Below are positions 17,331 through 25,293 of a DNA stretch of 64,000 nucleotides, one piece after another. Numbering within the stretch: the first letter of the stretch is position 1; every line of letters starts with the position of its first letter. The DNA lies in assembly GCF_030317145.1 (NCBI RefSeq), contig NZ_JASZYE010000006.1, forward strand, positions 62,001 to 126,000. Direction: 5' to 3'. The notes below the pieces were generated by a model that worked only from the letters and a program-made list of their open reading frames with translations, did no database searches and was not told the DNA's origin. The translations under genes were made by a program, and so were the position numbers. Source of the DNA: Variovorax flavidus (lineage in GTDB: Bacteria; Pseudomonadota; Gammaproteobacteria; Burkholderiales; Burkholderiaceae_C).

Positions 17331-18229
17331 ACGCACCGGTGAAGACGACCCGGATGACACCGGCGGAAAACAGGCAGGGAGTGCGCGTGGAGGTGGATGC
17401 GGTCTACCTGGACGATATCCCCAAGGCGATGGACAAGATGGGGTGGACCGTGTCGGCACAGCTGATGCGCCGCTGGTTCGCGACCAAGCCGGCCTGGGTC
17501 ATGCCGCAGGAGTGGCGTGACGGTGAGCATCCGTCCAAGATGCCCATCAATTACACCTTGCTCCCCAAGAGCCAGGTCGACGAGCAAATCGTCAAGATGG
17601 CCTGGGCCCTCAACTTCGACCAAGTCAAGGCGGTCAGGGCGGTATTGCAGGGAAGCTGGAACTCCCCCAACGGCATCGACGTTCTACGGACTCGATTGAA
17701 GCACGCAGGTTGGAAGACTGGTCAGACCCTTCGTTTGGGGAACAAACACATGTCCGCCATGCAGCTTGACCTTGAGTCCCAGGTCAATGCGCTGAAACTG
17801 GGCAGCGCCTGGGACACGCTCAACGACTACTTCGGCGCGATTTTCAAAGCCTCGCTGAAAGTGGCCGTCGTCGGGAAGGCCTACCGCAGCCTGCTGACCG
17901 GCAAGAACTTGTTCGAAGTCGAGCAACTTGGGTTCTACATCCGCGACACCTACGACTTCAATGCCAGTTGGTACGACGATGCTTTCATGGGCCTCGGTGT
18001 ATGGAGCAAGGAGCGCGTACTGACCAAGGCCCAAATGGCGGAATACAAGGCGCTCAGTAGCCGGACGCCAGCGTCGCTGATGGCCCGCCACTTGAGATAC
18101 CCGTACTTCGTGCAGGTTGAGAACGCCGATTTCCGGCGCTGGCAACAGAAGCGCAACGAAGGCGGAGACTTCTTTGTTTTCTCGGACGTTCTTTGGGAGG
18201 CCTATCGTGGACCGGCCATTGAACTTTAG
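17327..18229 (+). CDS. DUF6402-like protein, candidate T6SS effector
   Basis: A 300-residue protein without signal peptide or membrane segment. Its start region (DAVYLDDIPKAMDKMGWTVSAQLMRRWF) and end (ENADFRRWQQKRNEGGDFFVFSDV) match my memory of DUF6402 proteins, which sit next to PAAR/VgrG genes in Burkholderiales. No catalytic motif stands out. Because it is coupled to the PAAR gene and followed by a small membrane protein, I infer a secreted toxin or its adaptor. Base composition is visibly more AT-rich than in the housekeeping genes around it. Confidence 0.72.
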   Translation: MNAPVKTTRMTPAENRQGVRVEVDAVYLDDIPKAMDKMGWTVSAQLMRRWFATKPAWVMPQEWRDGEHPSKMPINYTLLPKSQVDEQIVKMAWALNFDQVKAVRAVLQGSWNSPNGIDVLRTRLKHAGWKTGQTLRLGNKHMSAMQLDLESQVNALKLGSAWDTLNDYFGAIFKASLKVAVVGKAYRSLLTGKNLFEVEQLGFYIRDTYDFNASWYDDAFMGLGVWSKERVLTKAQMAEYKALSSRTPASLMARHLRYPYFVQVENADFRRWQQKRNEGGDFFVFSDVLWEAYRGPAIEL

Positions 18230-18611
18230 TAGGCGAGTCAGGCGCTGGGCAATCGTGGCGGCCCTTCTAGGCTGCGCCTGGTACTTGGTGTTCAAGTGGA
18301 ACGCACTCGACTATCCATACAACAATCCGTATCCAAGTCCCAACGGCGAGTACTACATCACGAGGCACCAGACGGTATGGGAAAGACTCTGGCGCACCTA
18401 CCCCGACCAATATGGGACGGCACGCCTTTACGAGAAGACCGGCAAGTTGCTGTACGAGGGCAAAACCCGGTTCGGTGATGGCGCTGGCCCCCACTGGTTC
18501 CCAGGTTTTGACGGCGACCCGCACCCCAAGCCTAAAGTCTTTATGAGTGAGGACGACGACGGGCAGTATTGGAACTACGAGCTCCCCACCTCGCCGGGAC
18601 GTGATGAATAG
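18207..18611 (+). CDS. Small membrane protein, possible immunity protein
   Basis: A 134-residue protein with one N-terminal membrane segment (about 12-30, RWAIVAALLGCAWYLVF) and an acidic, Tyr/Trp/Pro-rich periplasmic domain. The GTG at 18207 is preferred because it follows a strong GGGAGG site by 6 bases; the coding frame then overlaps the DUF6402 gene by 23 bases. It has no family I recognise. Position directly after a presumed effector and its periplasmic orientation suggest immunity, but this is inference. AT content is higher than its neighbours. Confidence 0.68.
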   Translation: MDRPLNFSRRVRRWAIVAALLGCAWYLVFKWNALDYPYNNPYPSPNGEYYITRHQTVWERLWRTYPDQYGTARLYEKTGKLLYEGKTRFGDGAGPHWFPGFDGDPHPKPKVFMSEDDDGQYWNYELPTSPGRDE

Positions 18612-18632
18612 GTACGGGCGACTCGAACGACC

Positions 18633-19799
18633 TCACCACACCGTCCACTTGGCCTCGCTGTGCGCCGAAGCCACCGTGCGCTCGATGAAGCGCACCCCGC
18701 GCGCACCATCCTTCACGTGGGGATAGTCCGCGGCCAGCGGGTCGACCTGCACACCCGAAAGCCGGGCGCGAATATCCGCCGCAACGCCGCCATAGACATT
18801 CGCGAAAGCCTCGATGAAGCCTTCCGGATGCCCCGCCGGCAAGCGACTTGCGCGCTGGGCGGCTTCGCACAGCCACGGCGCTCCCCGCGTGAGGACGCGC
18901 TTCGGCCCATCGAGCGGCAGATGCACCAGCTCGCTCGGCCGCTCCTGCCGCCACACGAGCGTGCCCAGCGAGCCCGAGACACGAAGCCGCAGGTCGTTCT
19001 CCAGCCCCGTATTGATCTGCGACGCAATCAGCACGCCGCGCGTCCCACCCCGAAAGCGCAGCAGCACGCTCCCATCGTCATCGAGTGCACGCCCGGCCAC
19101 CATCGAACTCAGGTCCGCGCAGAGGCTTTCGATCTCCAGACCCGTGACCGTGGCCACCAGGTTCTCCGCATGCGACCCGATATCGCCGATGGCACCCGCA
19201 GCCCCGCTGCGCGCCGGATCACTGCGCCAGGCCGCCTGCTTGTTGCCCTCGCCTTCGAGCCGCGTCGCCAGCCAGCCCTGGTTGTATTCGACAACCACCT
19301 TGCGGATTTCGCCCAGTTCGCCCGAGCGCACCATCTCGCGCGCCTGCCGAACCATCGGATACCCGGTGTAGTTGTAGGTGACGCCGAACACCGTGCCCTT
19401 GCGCGCCACCGCCTCCACCAGCGCATCGGCCTGATCGCCGGTATGCACCAGCGGCTTGTCGCACACCACGTGAAAGCCAGCCTCCACGAACGCATGCGCC
19501 ACCGGAAAGTGCACATGGTTCGGCGTGACGATCGAAACGAAGTCGATCCGCTCATCGGCCGGTCGCTTCAGCTCGTCATCCAGCAGCGCCCGCCAGTCCC
19601 CGTGATTGCGATCGTCCGCAAGGAACAGATCGCGCCCCGAGGCTTTCGCCTTCTCAGGACTTGAGGACAGCGCACCCGCCACCAGCTCGACCTGCCCGTC
19701 AAGCGCAATCGCCTTGCGATGCACCGCGCCGATGAATGCATCCCGCCCTCCGCCAACCATGGCGTAGCGCAGCCTGCGTTGAAAAGTATCGTGAGTCAT
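18633..19799 (-). CDS. Gfo/Idh/MocA family oxidoreductase
   Basis: A 388-residue NAD(P)-dependent dehydrogenase acting on a sugar or cyclitol. The N-terminal Rossmann domain has MVGGGRDAFIG (14-24) and the family motif CDKPLVHTGDQAD with the catalytic-region Lys. The C-terminal domain has GAIGDIGSHAENL, which carries the His of the active site. It lies 131 bases behind the ABC importer binding-protein gene on the same strand, so it likely oxidises the imported sugar or polyol. The exact substrate is not readable. Confidence 0.9.
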   Translation of the reverse strand: MTHDTFQRRLRYAMVGGGRDAFIGAVHRKAIALDGQVELVAGALSSSPEKAKASGRDLFLADDRNHGDWRALLDDELKRPADERIDFVSIVTPNHVHFPVAHAFVEAGFHVVCDKPLVHTGDQADALVEAVARKGTVFGVTYNYTGYPMVRQAREMVRSGELGEIRKVVVEYNQGWLATRLEGEGNKQAAWRSDPARSGAAGAIGDIGSHAENLVATVTGLEIESLCADLSSMVAGRALDDDGSVLLRFRGGTRGVLIASQINTGLENDLRLRVSGSLGTLVWRQERPSELVHLPLDGPKRVLTRGAPWLCEAAQRASRLPAGHPEGFIEAFANVYGGVAADIRARLSGVQVDPLAADYPHVKDGARGVRFIERTVASAHSEAKWTVW

Positions 19800-19833
19800 G
19801 GATATTCATGCGCCGCGAAGCGCGCGCCGTTGG

Positions 19834-19927
19834 TGAAACACCGCGGAACCGGCTTTGCCGGTCCGCTGGTGTTGCCCCCGGTCAGGGGGTAGGCGAAGCG
19901 ACACGAAGTGCGCGCAGCCTGGGGGCG
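19834..19927. repeat. Intergenic repeat, copy 2, with extended GC-rich hairpin element
   Basis: The first part (19834-19860) is an inverted copy of 5433-5459, about 24 of 26 bases identical, containing ACCGGC-TTT-GCCGGT (19848-19862). The rest carries CCCCC-GGTCA-GGGGG (19875-19889) and a GCCCCC/GGGGGC pair (19874-19879 with 19921-19926) around AGGCGAAGCGACACGAAGTG. No gene is visible. It fills the gap between the dehydrogenase and the sugar-binding protein gene and may modulate that transcript. Confidence 0.6.
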
Positions 19928-19930
19928 AGC

Positions 19931-20893
19931 TCAGAACGGACTATCGGGGTGATAGAAGCTCTTGGCGTTGTCCTTGGTGATCAGCACCGAAGGAATGATC
20001 GTCGTCGCCGGCAGCTTCTCGCCCTTCAGGCGCGCCTCGGCCGTGAGCTTGATCGCGTCGTAGATGAACTTGGGCGAATAGCTCACGTCCGCATCGATGC
20101 GCGGGTCCTTGCCGTCGATGATGGTCTTGACCATGCCCTTGGCGCCCGCGCCGCCGAAGATCACCTTGATGTCATCGCGCTTGGCCTGCTCGACCGCCTT
20201 CAGCACGCCCACGGCCATGTCGTCGTCGGCGGCCCAGATGGCGTCGATGTTCTTGAAGCGCGTCAGGTAGTCCTGCGTGACCTTGAAGGCGTCGTCGCGG
20301 TTCCAGTTGGCGTACTTGGCATCGAGCAGCTTGATGTCGGGGTAGTTCTTGAGCACGCTGTTGAAGGCGTCCATGCGCTCGTTGTCCAGCGTGGTGGCGA
20401 TGCCGCGCAGCGCAACCACGTTGCCCTTGCCGTTGAGTTTCTTCGCGATGTACTCGGCCGGAATCTTGCCGAAGGCGGTGTTGTCGCCGGCCACGTAGGC
20501 GTCCTGCGCGCTGGTGTCGGTCAGGCCGCGGTCGACCACGGTGACGTAGGTGCCCTTGGCCTTGACCTGGGCGACCGGCTTGGTGAGCGCTGCCGACTCG
20601 AAGGGGAAGATCACGAGCGCGTTGATCTTCGTCACCGTCGACAAGTCCTGCAGCTGGTTCGCCTGCTCGGGCGCGTTGGCTGCTGTCTTGATGGTGATCT
20701 TCAGGTCCTTGTGCTCTTTCTCGAGGTCCTTCTTCGCCTGGTTGGCCCAGTAGTTGATGCCGCCCATGAAGCTGTGCGTCGCCGCGGGGATCGACACGCC
20801 GAGATTCACCGGCTCGGCCGCGAGGGCCGGAAAGGCCGCGAAACTCGCGGCGGCGACGGCGCTCAGCGCCAGGCGTCGGGTGATGGAAGTCAT
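19931..20893 (-). CDS. Sugar ABC transporter substrate-binding protein (RbsB-like)
   Basis: A 320-residue periplasmic binding protein of the ribose/galactose class. The signal peptide ends near ALAAEP (residue 25). Typical core segments are ANQLQDLSTVTKINALVIFP, TVVDRGLTDTSAQDAYVAGDN and DAIWAADDDMAVGVLKAVEQA. The ATG at 20893 follows AAGGAGA. It delivers substrate to the permease encoded upstream. The ligand could be ribose, another pentose or an inositol-like polyol. Confidence 0.92.
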   Translation of the reverse strand: MTSITRRLALSAVAAASFAAFPALAAEPVNLGVSIPAATHSFMGGINYWANQAKKDLEKEHKDLKITIKTAANAPEQANQLQDLSTVTKINALVIFPFESAALTKPVAQVKAKGTYVTVVDRGLTDTSAQDAYVAGDNTAFGKIPAEYIAKKLNGKGNVVALRGIATTLDNERMDAFNSVLKNYPDIKLLDAKYANWNRDDAFKVTQDYLTRFKNIDAIWAADDDMAVGVLKAVEQAKRDDIKVIFGGAGAKGMVKTIIDGKDPRIDADVSYSPKFIYDAIKLTAEARLKGEKLPATTIIPSVLITKDNAKSFYHPDSPF

Positions 20894-20946
20894 GCTGCTT
20901 GTCTCCTTGTGGTGAATGAAATGGAACGGACGGAAATCCACACGCA

Positions 20947-21969
20947 TCAGCGTCGCCCGCGCTGCAGGAAGGCGACGACGATGATCACGATGCCCTGCAC
21001 CGCCGCGTTGAGGTACACGCTGATGATGCTGGTGAGGTTCAGGATGTTGCTGATGACCGAGAGCAGGATCGCGCCGATCACGGTGCCGGTGATGCTGCCC
21101 GCGCCGCCCTTGAGCGCGGTGCCGCCGACGATCACCGCGGCGATCGCCTCCAGCTCCCACAGCAGGCCGGTGGTCGGCGATGCCGAGCCGAGGCGCGGCA
21201 CGTAGAGCAAGGTCGCGATGCCGACGCAGACGCCGAGCAGCACGTAGGTGAGGATCTTCACGCCGTCCACGCCGACGGCGGCATAGCGCGCCACCTGCTC
21301 GTTCGAGCCGATGGCCTGCACGTAGCGTCCGTAGGCGGTGCGGTTGAGGATGACGCCGCCGATCACCGCGACGATGAAGAACACCCACACCGGCACCGGA
21401 ATGCCCAGCAGGCTCGCGTAGTAGACCGGCGCGTAGAGGTCCGACAGCTCGTTGTCGAGCGTGAGCGCGCCGCCGTCGGCAAAGTAGGTCAGGTAAGCGC
21501 GGAAGATGCCGAGCGTGCCCAGCGTCACGATGAAGGGCTCGATACGCCCCTTGGTGATCAGCAAGCCGTGCGCGAGGCCGAAGGTTGCGCCCAGCACCAC
21601 GGCGAGCACAGCGCCGAGCATCACCGCCAGCAGCGGCGAACCGAGCGCCGGGCCCATCGCGTTGATGAACATGATCACGCAACCGGCGATCAATGCGGCC
21701 ATCGAGCCCACCGACAGGTCGATGCCGCCGGAGATGATCACGAAGCACATGCCGACCGCGATGATGCCGATGAAGGCCGTGCGGGTGAGCACGTTCATCA
21801 GGTTGTCGAGCGTGGCGAAATCGCCATTGAGCAGCGTGCCGGCGATGCACAGCAGCACCAGGCCGATGACAGGGCCGAGGCCGTGCAGGCGCTGGAGCCA
21901 GTGCACCTTGGATTCGCCGCGATGGGCCGCGGCGGCCTCAGGCGTGGCTGGGGGCGGTTCCGGTGGCAT
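20947..21969 (-). CDS. Sugar ABC transporter permease (RbsC/BPD_transp_2 family)
   Basis: A 340-residue permease with about 9-10 membrane segments and the family signature FVIISGGIDLSVGSMAAL plus GAILLSVISNILNL near the end. The N-terminus has a Pro/Ala-rich cytoplasmic stretch of about 30 residues. It overlaps the ATPase gene by 32 bases, so both are translated from one message. It forms a dimeric channel with the ATP-binding protein and RbsB-like protein of this operon. Confidence 0.92.
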   Translation of the reverse strand: MPPEPPPATPEAAAAHRGESKVHWLQRLHGLGPVIGLVLLCIAGTLLNGDFATLDNLMNVLTRTAFIGIIAVGMCFVIISGGIDLSVGSMAALIAGCVIMFINAMGPALGSPLLAVMLGAVLAVVLGATFGLAHGLLITKGRIEPFIVTLGTLGIFRAYLTYFADGGALTLDNELSDLYAPVYYASLLGIPVPVWVFFIVAVIGGVILNRTAYGRYVQAIGSNEQVARYAAVGVDGVKILTYVLLGVCVGIATLLYVPRLGSASPTTGLLWELEAIAAVIVGGTALKGGAGSITGTVIGAILLSVISNILNLTSIISVYLNAAVQGIVIIVVAFLQRGRR

Positions 21970-23470
21970 GAGCGATGAGCTCCTCTTCGGTTAGATGGTC
22001 GGCGTCGAGCGTCGTGACGAGACGACCTGCGCGCATCACCGCGACGCGGTGGCACAGGCCGATCAGTTCCATCAACTCGGACGAGACGACGATCACGGCC
22101 AGCCCCTGACGGGCCAGTCGCTGGATCAGGAAATAGATGTCGCGCTTGGCGCCGACGTCGACGCCGCGCGTGGGCTCGTCGAGCACCACGACCTTGGGCT
22201 GCGGCTGCAGCACCTTCGCGAGCGCCAGCTTCTGCTGGTTGCCGCCGGAGAGCGACGAGGCCCGCGCATCGAGATCGCCGGTGCGGATGCCATAGTCCTT
22301 CACGGCCTCGGCCAGCGCAGCGCGTTCGGCATCGGGCTGCAGCCATGGCTTGGCGTAGCGTTCGAGCGCCATCAGCGTGAGGTTTTGGCGCAAGCCCAGG
22401 TGCACGTGCAGGCCCTTGCCCTTGCGGTCCTCGCTGAGGTAGGTCAGGCCGTGGCGGGCAGCTTCGCGGGGGTTGCGCAATGTCACCGCGCGTCCCTGGA
22501 TCTCGACCGTGCCGCTCGCGGGACGCAGGCCCAGCAGGCCTTCGAAGAGTTCGGTGCGACCCGCACCCACCAAGCCCGCGAAGCCGAGGATTTCGCCGGG
22601 GCGCACTTCGAAGCTCGCGTTGTCCGCCCAGCCCGGCACGGTGAAGTTGCGCACCTGCATCGCCGGGGCGGTGTCCGTGACGACCACGTCGCGGGGCGGG
22701 TAGAGGTCCGCCAGCTCGCGGCCGACCATCAGGTTCGCCATCTGGTGGCGGGTGACGTCCGACGTCAGCGCGCGCGTCACGAAGCGGCCGTCGCGCATCA
22801 CGACCACCTCGTCGGTCACGCGCTCCACCTCGTCGAGCTTGTGCGAGATGTAGACGATGGTCACGCCGTCCGCGCGGAGTTGCGCGATCAGCTTGAAGAG
22901 GCGTTCGGTCTCGCCGGGCGTGAGCGTGGCGGTGGGCTCGTCCATGATCAGCAGCCGCGCATGGCGCGAGACGGCCTTGGCGATCTCGACCAGTTGCTTC
23001 TCGGCGACGATCAGTCGACGCACCTTCGTCGTCGGATCGATGTTCAGCCCGACCTGCGCGAGCGCGGCGGCAGCGTCGCGCTCCATCGCGGCGTCGTCGA
23101 GCAGCCAGCCCTTTTTCTTCTCGTGGCCGAGGAAGATGTTCTGCGCAACGCTCAAGTCTTCGGCGAGGTTGAACTCCTGGTGGATCAGCACGATGCCCAG
23201 CGCCTCGGCATCGCGCGAGCTGGCGAATTCGTGCAGCTCGCCGTTGACCCGCAAGCTGCCGCCCGTGAGCGATTCGTAGCCCGCGAGGATCTTCATCAGC
23301 GTGGACTTGCCCGCGCCGTTTTCGCCGAGCAGGCCGTAGATGCGGCCGGGTTCGAGCGAGAAGCTCACGCCATGCAGCACCTCGACGGGGCCGAAGGACT
23401 TCAGGACCTTGTCGAACTCGACCGAGACGGCCGCCTTGGGGCTCAGCGCTTGCGCGCTCACTGGGCTCAT
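21938..23470 (-). CDS. Sugar ABC transporter ATP-binding protein (RbsA/XylG type)
   Basis: A 510-residue double-cassette ATPase. The first domain has GENGAGKST and the LLIMDEPTATLTPGE Walker B. The second has the degenerate GLVGAGRTE loop, signature LSGGNQQKLALAK and VVVLDEPTRGVDVGAK. This is standard for carbohydrate uptake type 2 importers. The ATG at 23470 overlaps the ROK regulator stop (ATGA) and the end overlaps the permease, so regulator, ATPase and permease are coupled. Confidence 0.94.
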   Translation of the reverse strand: MSPVSAQALSPKAAVSVEFDKVLKSFGPVEVLHGVSFSLEPGRIYGLLGENGAGKSTLMKILAGYESLTGGSLRVNGELHEFASSRDAEALGIVLIHQEFNLAEDLSVAQNIFLGHEKKKGWLLDDAAMERDAAAALAQVGLNIDPTTKVRRLIVAEKQLVEIAKAVSRHARLLIMDEPTATLTPGETERLFKLIAQLRADGVTIVYISHKLDEVERVTDEVVVMRDGRFVTRALTSDVTRHQMANLMVGRELADLYPPRDVVVTDTAPAMQVRNFTVPGWADNASFEVRPGEILGFAGLVGAGRTELFEGLLGLRPASGTVEIQGRAVTLRNPREAARHGLTYLSEDRKGKGLHVHLGLRQNLTLMALERYAKPWLQPDAERAALAEAVKDYGIRTGDLDARASSLSGGNQQKLALAKVLQPQPKVVVLDEPTRGVDVGAKRDIYFLIQRLARQGLAVIVVSSELMELIGLCHRVAVMRAGRLVTTLDADHLTEEELIAHATGTAPSHA

Positions 23471-24669
23471 GGCGCCACTCCCCGCGCCTTGAGCGTCTCC
23501 TGCATCGCCAGCACGCCCGCGCCGATCAGCCCAGCCTGCGCGCCCAGCGGCGTGTACTGGATCTCCAGGTGCCGTGTCGACAAGGCCAACGAGCGCTGAT
23601 ACACGCTCTGCCGCACCGCCGCGAGAAATAGCGGACCAATGCGCGTGATGCCGCCGCCGATGAATACGTGCGACGGATTGAAGAAGTTGACGATCGACGC
23701 AAGCATCTGTCCGATCAGGCTGCCGGCACGCTGCACGATCGCATTGGCTGCCGCATCGCCGGCACGGCTGGCCTGCCCGACATCGACTGCTTCGATGCGG
23801 CCTTGCGTGCGCAGGCATTCGGCCAGCGCATCGCTCTCCCCTGCTTCGGCCGCCTGTACCGCCATGCGAGTGATCGCCGGGCCCGCCGCCATCGCCTCGA
23901 CACAGCCGAGGTTGCCGCAGTGGCAGCGCGGCCCTTCCTGGTCGACGCAGATGTGGCCGACGTCCCCGGCGGACCCGGCCGCGCCGCGGTACACCTCGCC
24001 ATGGCAGACGATGCCGCAGCCGATGCCGGTGCCCACCTTGATCACGAGGAAGTTGGAGAGCGAGCGCTTCAGCCGCCAGAGTTCGCCGAGCGCCATCAGG
24101 TTGACGTCGTTGTCGACGAACACGGGCGCCGCGTAGTCTTCACGCAGGTAATCGCGGATCGAGAAGCTGTCCCAGGCCGGCATCAGCGGCGGGTTGACCA
24201 GTTGCCCGATTTCGAAGTTGACCGGTCCCGGCACGCCGATGCCGATGCCGATCACCTGCCTGGCGTCGAAGCCGGCCCGCGCCAGAAGTTCACGGACCAG
24301 CACGCGCACGCGCGCCAGGACGACGCCCGGACCTTCGCGCACGTCGGCCGGCTCGGCGTGATGCGCAAGCACTGCCATATCGGGGGCAAGAACGGCCACG
24401 TCGAGACTCGTGGCGCCGATGTCGACCCCCACCAGCGCCCCGAGGCCGCCATGCAGTTGCAGGTTTTCCGGGCGACGGCCACCGGAGGAGCGCTGCAATC
24501 CCGCCTCCGCGAGCAGCCCCTGTTCGACGAGACCGGCGATGAGTGAATTGGCTTTGCTCTTGGAGAAACCGAGCTGTTCGGCCATGCCATGGCGCGACCC
24601 GCCGGCGGACCAGAACGTGGTCTCCAGCAGTTGCATCTCGTCCGCGGTCAGTCGGCTCCAGGGGGCCAA
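23467..24669 (-). CDS. ROK family transcriptional regulator
   Basis: A 400-residue repressor-type ROK protein. The N-terminal winged helix (about 12-55, MAEQLGFSKSKANSLIAGLVEQGLL) binds DNA; the sugar-kinase-like part starts at VGVDIGATS (81-88). The zinc site is complete: His239 in GDVGHI and CHCGNLGCVE (249-258). The likely start is TTG at 24669, 7 bases after GGAG; an ATG 11 codons downstream is possible. It heads the sugar-importer operon and probably controls it, perhaps through the inverted repeat at 24766-24790. Confidence 0.9.
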   Translation of the reverse strand: MAPWSRLTADEMQLLETTFWSAGGSRHGMAEQLGFSKSKANSLIAGLVEQGLLAEAGLQRSSGGRRPENLQLHGGLGALVGVDIGATSLDVAVLAPDMAVLAHHAEPADVREGPGVVLARVRVLVRELLARAGFDARQVIGIGIGVPGPVNFEIGQLVNPPLMPAWDSFSIRDYLREDYAAPVFVDNDVNLMALGELWRLKRSLSNFLVIKVGTGIGCGIVCHGEVYRGAAGSAGDVGHICVDQEGPRCHCGNLGCVEAMAAGPAITRMAVQAAEAGESDALAECLRTQGRIEAVDVGQASRAGDAAANAIVQRAGSLIGQMLASIVNFFNPSHVFIGGGITRIGPLFLAAVRQSVYQRSLALSTRHLEIQYTPLGAQAGLIGAGVLAMQETLKARGVAP

Positions 24670-24765
24670 GCGTTGTCTCCGTCGTATTCTTCTTTGCCTC
24701 CGCCGGTGTGACCGGTCGGAGCGCAGGCGAATACTAGGGTCGGAGCTTCAGCCGAACAAGACTTA

Positions 24766-24790
24766 ACTTCGGCCAAATTCAAGCCGAAGT
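24766..24790. promoter_or_regulatory. Inverted repeat, candidate operator of the ROK regulator
   Basis: ACTTCGGC and GCCGAAGT form perfect 8-bp arms around a 9-base spacer. A third half-site GCCGAA lies at 24751-24756. The repeat is about 97 bases upstream of the ROK gene start and 24 bases before the atpC terminator. Autoregulation of the sugar operon by the ROK protein is the simplest reading. Confidence 0.5.
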
Positions 24791-24813
24791 GACGCCAAAG
24801 CGACGCGCAAATG

Positions 24814-24841
24814 AAAAAAGCCGCCCGAAGGCGGCTTTTTG
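24814..24841 (-). terminator. Terminator of the ATP synthase operon
   Basis: AAAAAGCCGCC-CGA-AGGCGGCTTTTT-like sequence: an 8-9 bp GC stem flanked by A and T runs, so it can work on both strands. It lies 21 bases beyond the atpC stop codon. Confidence 0.9.
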
Positions 24842-24861
24842 TTCGAAGCGAGCGGTGTCGC

Positions 24862-25281
24862 TTACTTCTTCTGACGGTACTTGCGCAGTGCGGCCAGTTG
24901 GGCGGCCATCACGGCGAGTTCCGACTGAGCCATCGCGATGTCGATGTCCGTCTTGGCGTTCTTCAGCGCTTCTTCGGCGGCGGCCTTGGCCACGTTGGCC
25001 TTCTCGTCGTCGAGGTCCTTGCCGCGGATCGCGGTGTCGGACAGCACGGTCACCGTGTTCGGCTGCACTTCCAGGATGCCGCCGGCCACGAAGACGAATT
25101 CCTCGCCGCCATCGGCCGTTTCGATGCGCACCGCGCCGGGGCGGATGCGCGTGATCAGCGGCGTGTGGCGCGGGTAGATGCCGAGCTCGCCGGCTTCACC
25201 GGGCAGCGCGACGAACTTGGCCTCGCCCGAGAAGATGGACTCCTCGGCGCTGACCACGTCCACATGAATGGTGCCTGCCAT
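24862..25281 (-). CDS. atpC: F1Fo ATP synthase epsilon subunit
   Basis: A 139-residue epsilon subunit: beta-sandwich N-terminal domain (TIHVDVVSAEESIFSGEAKFVALPGEAGELGIYPRHTPL pattern) and a two-helix C-terminal domain rich in Ala that inhibits ATP hydrolysis. It belongs to the central stalk with gamma. It is the last gene of the operon, 12 bases behind atpD. Confidence 0.97.
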   Translation of the reverse strand: MAGTIHVDVVSAEESIFSGEAKFVALPGEAGELGIYPRHTPLITRIRPGAVRIETADGGEEFVFVAGGILEVQPNTVTVLSDTAIRGKDLDDEKANVAKAAAEEALKNAKTDIDIAMAQSELAVMAAQLAALRKYRQKK

Positions 25282-25293
25282 GGTGATTCCTTC

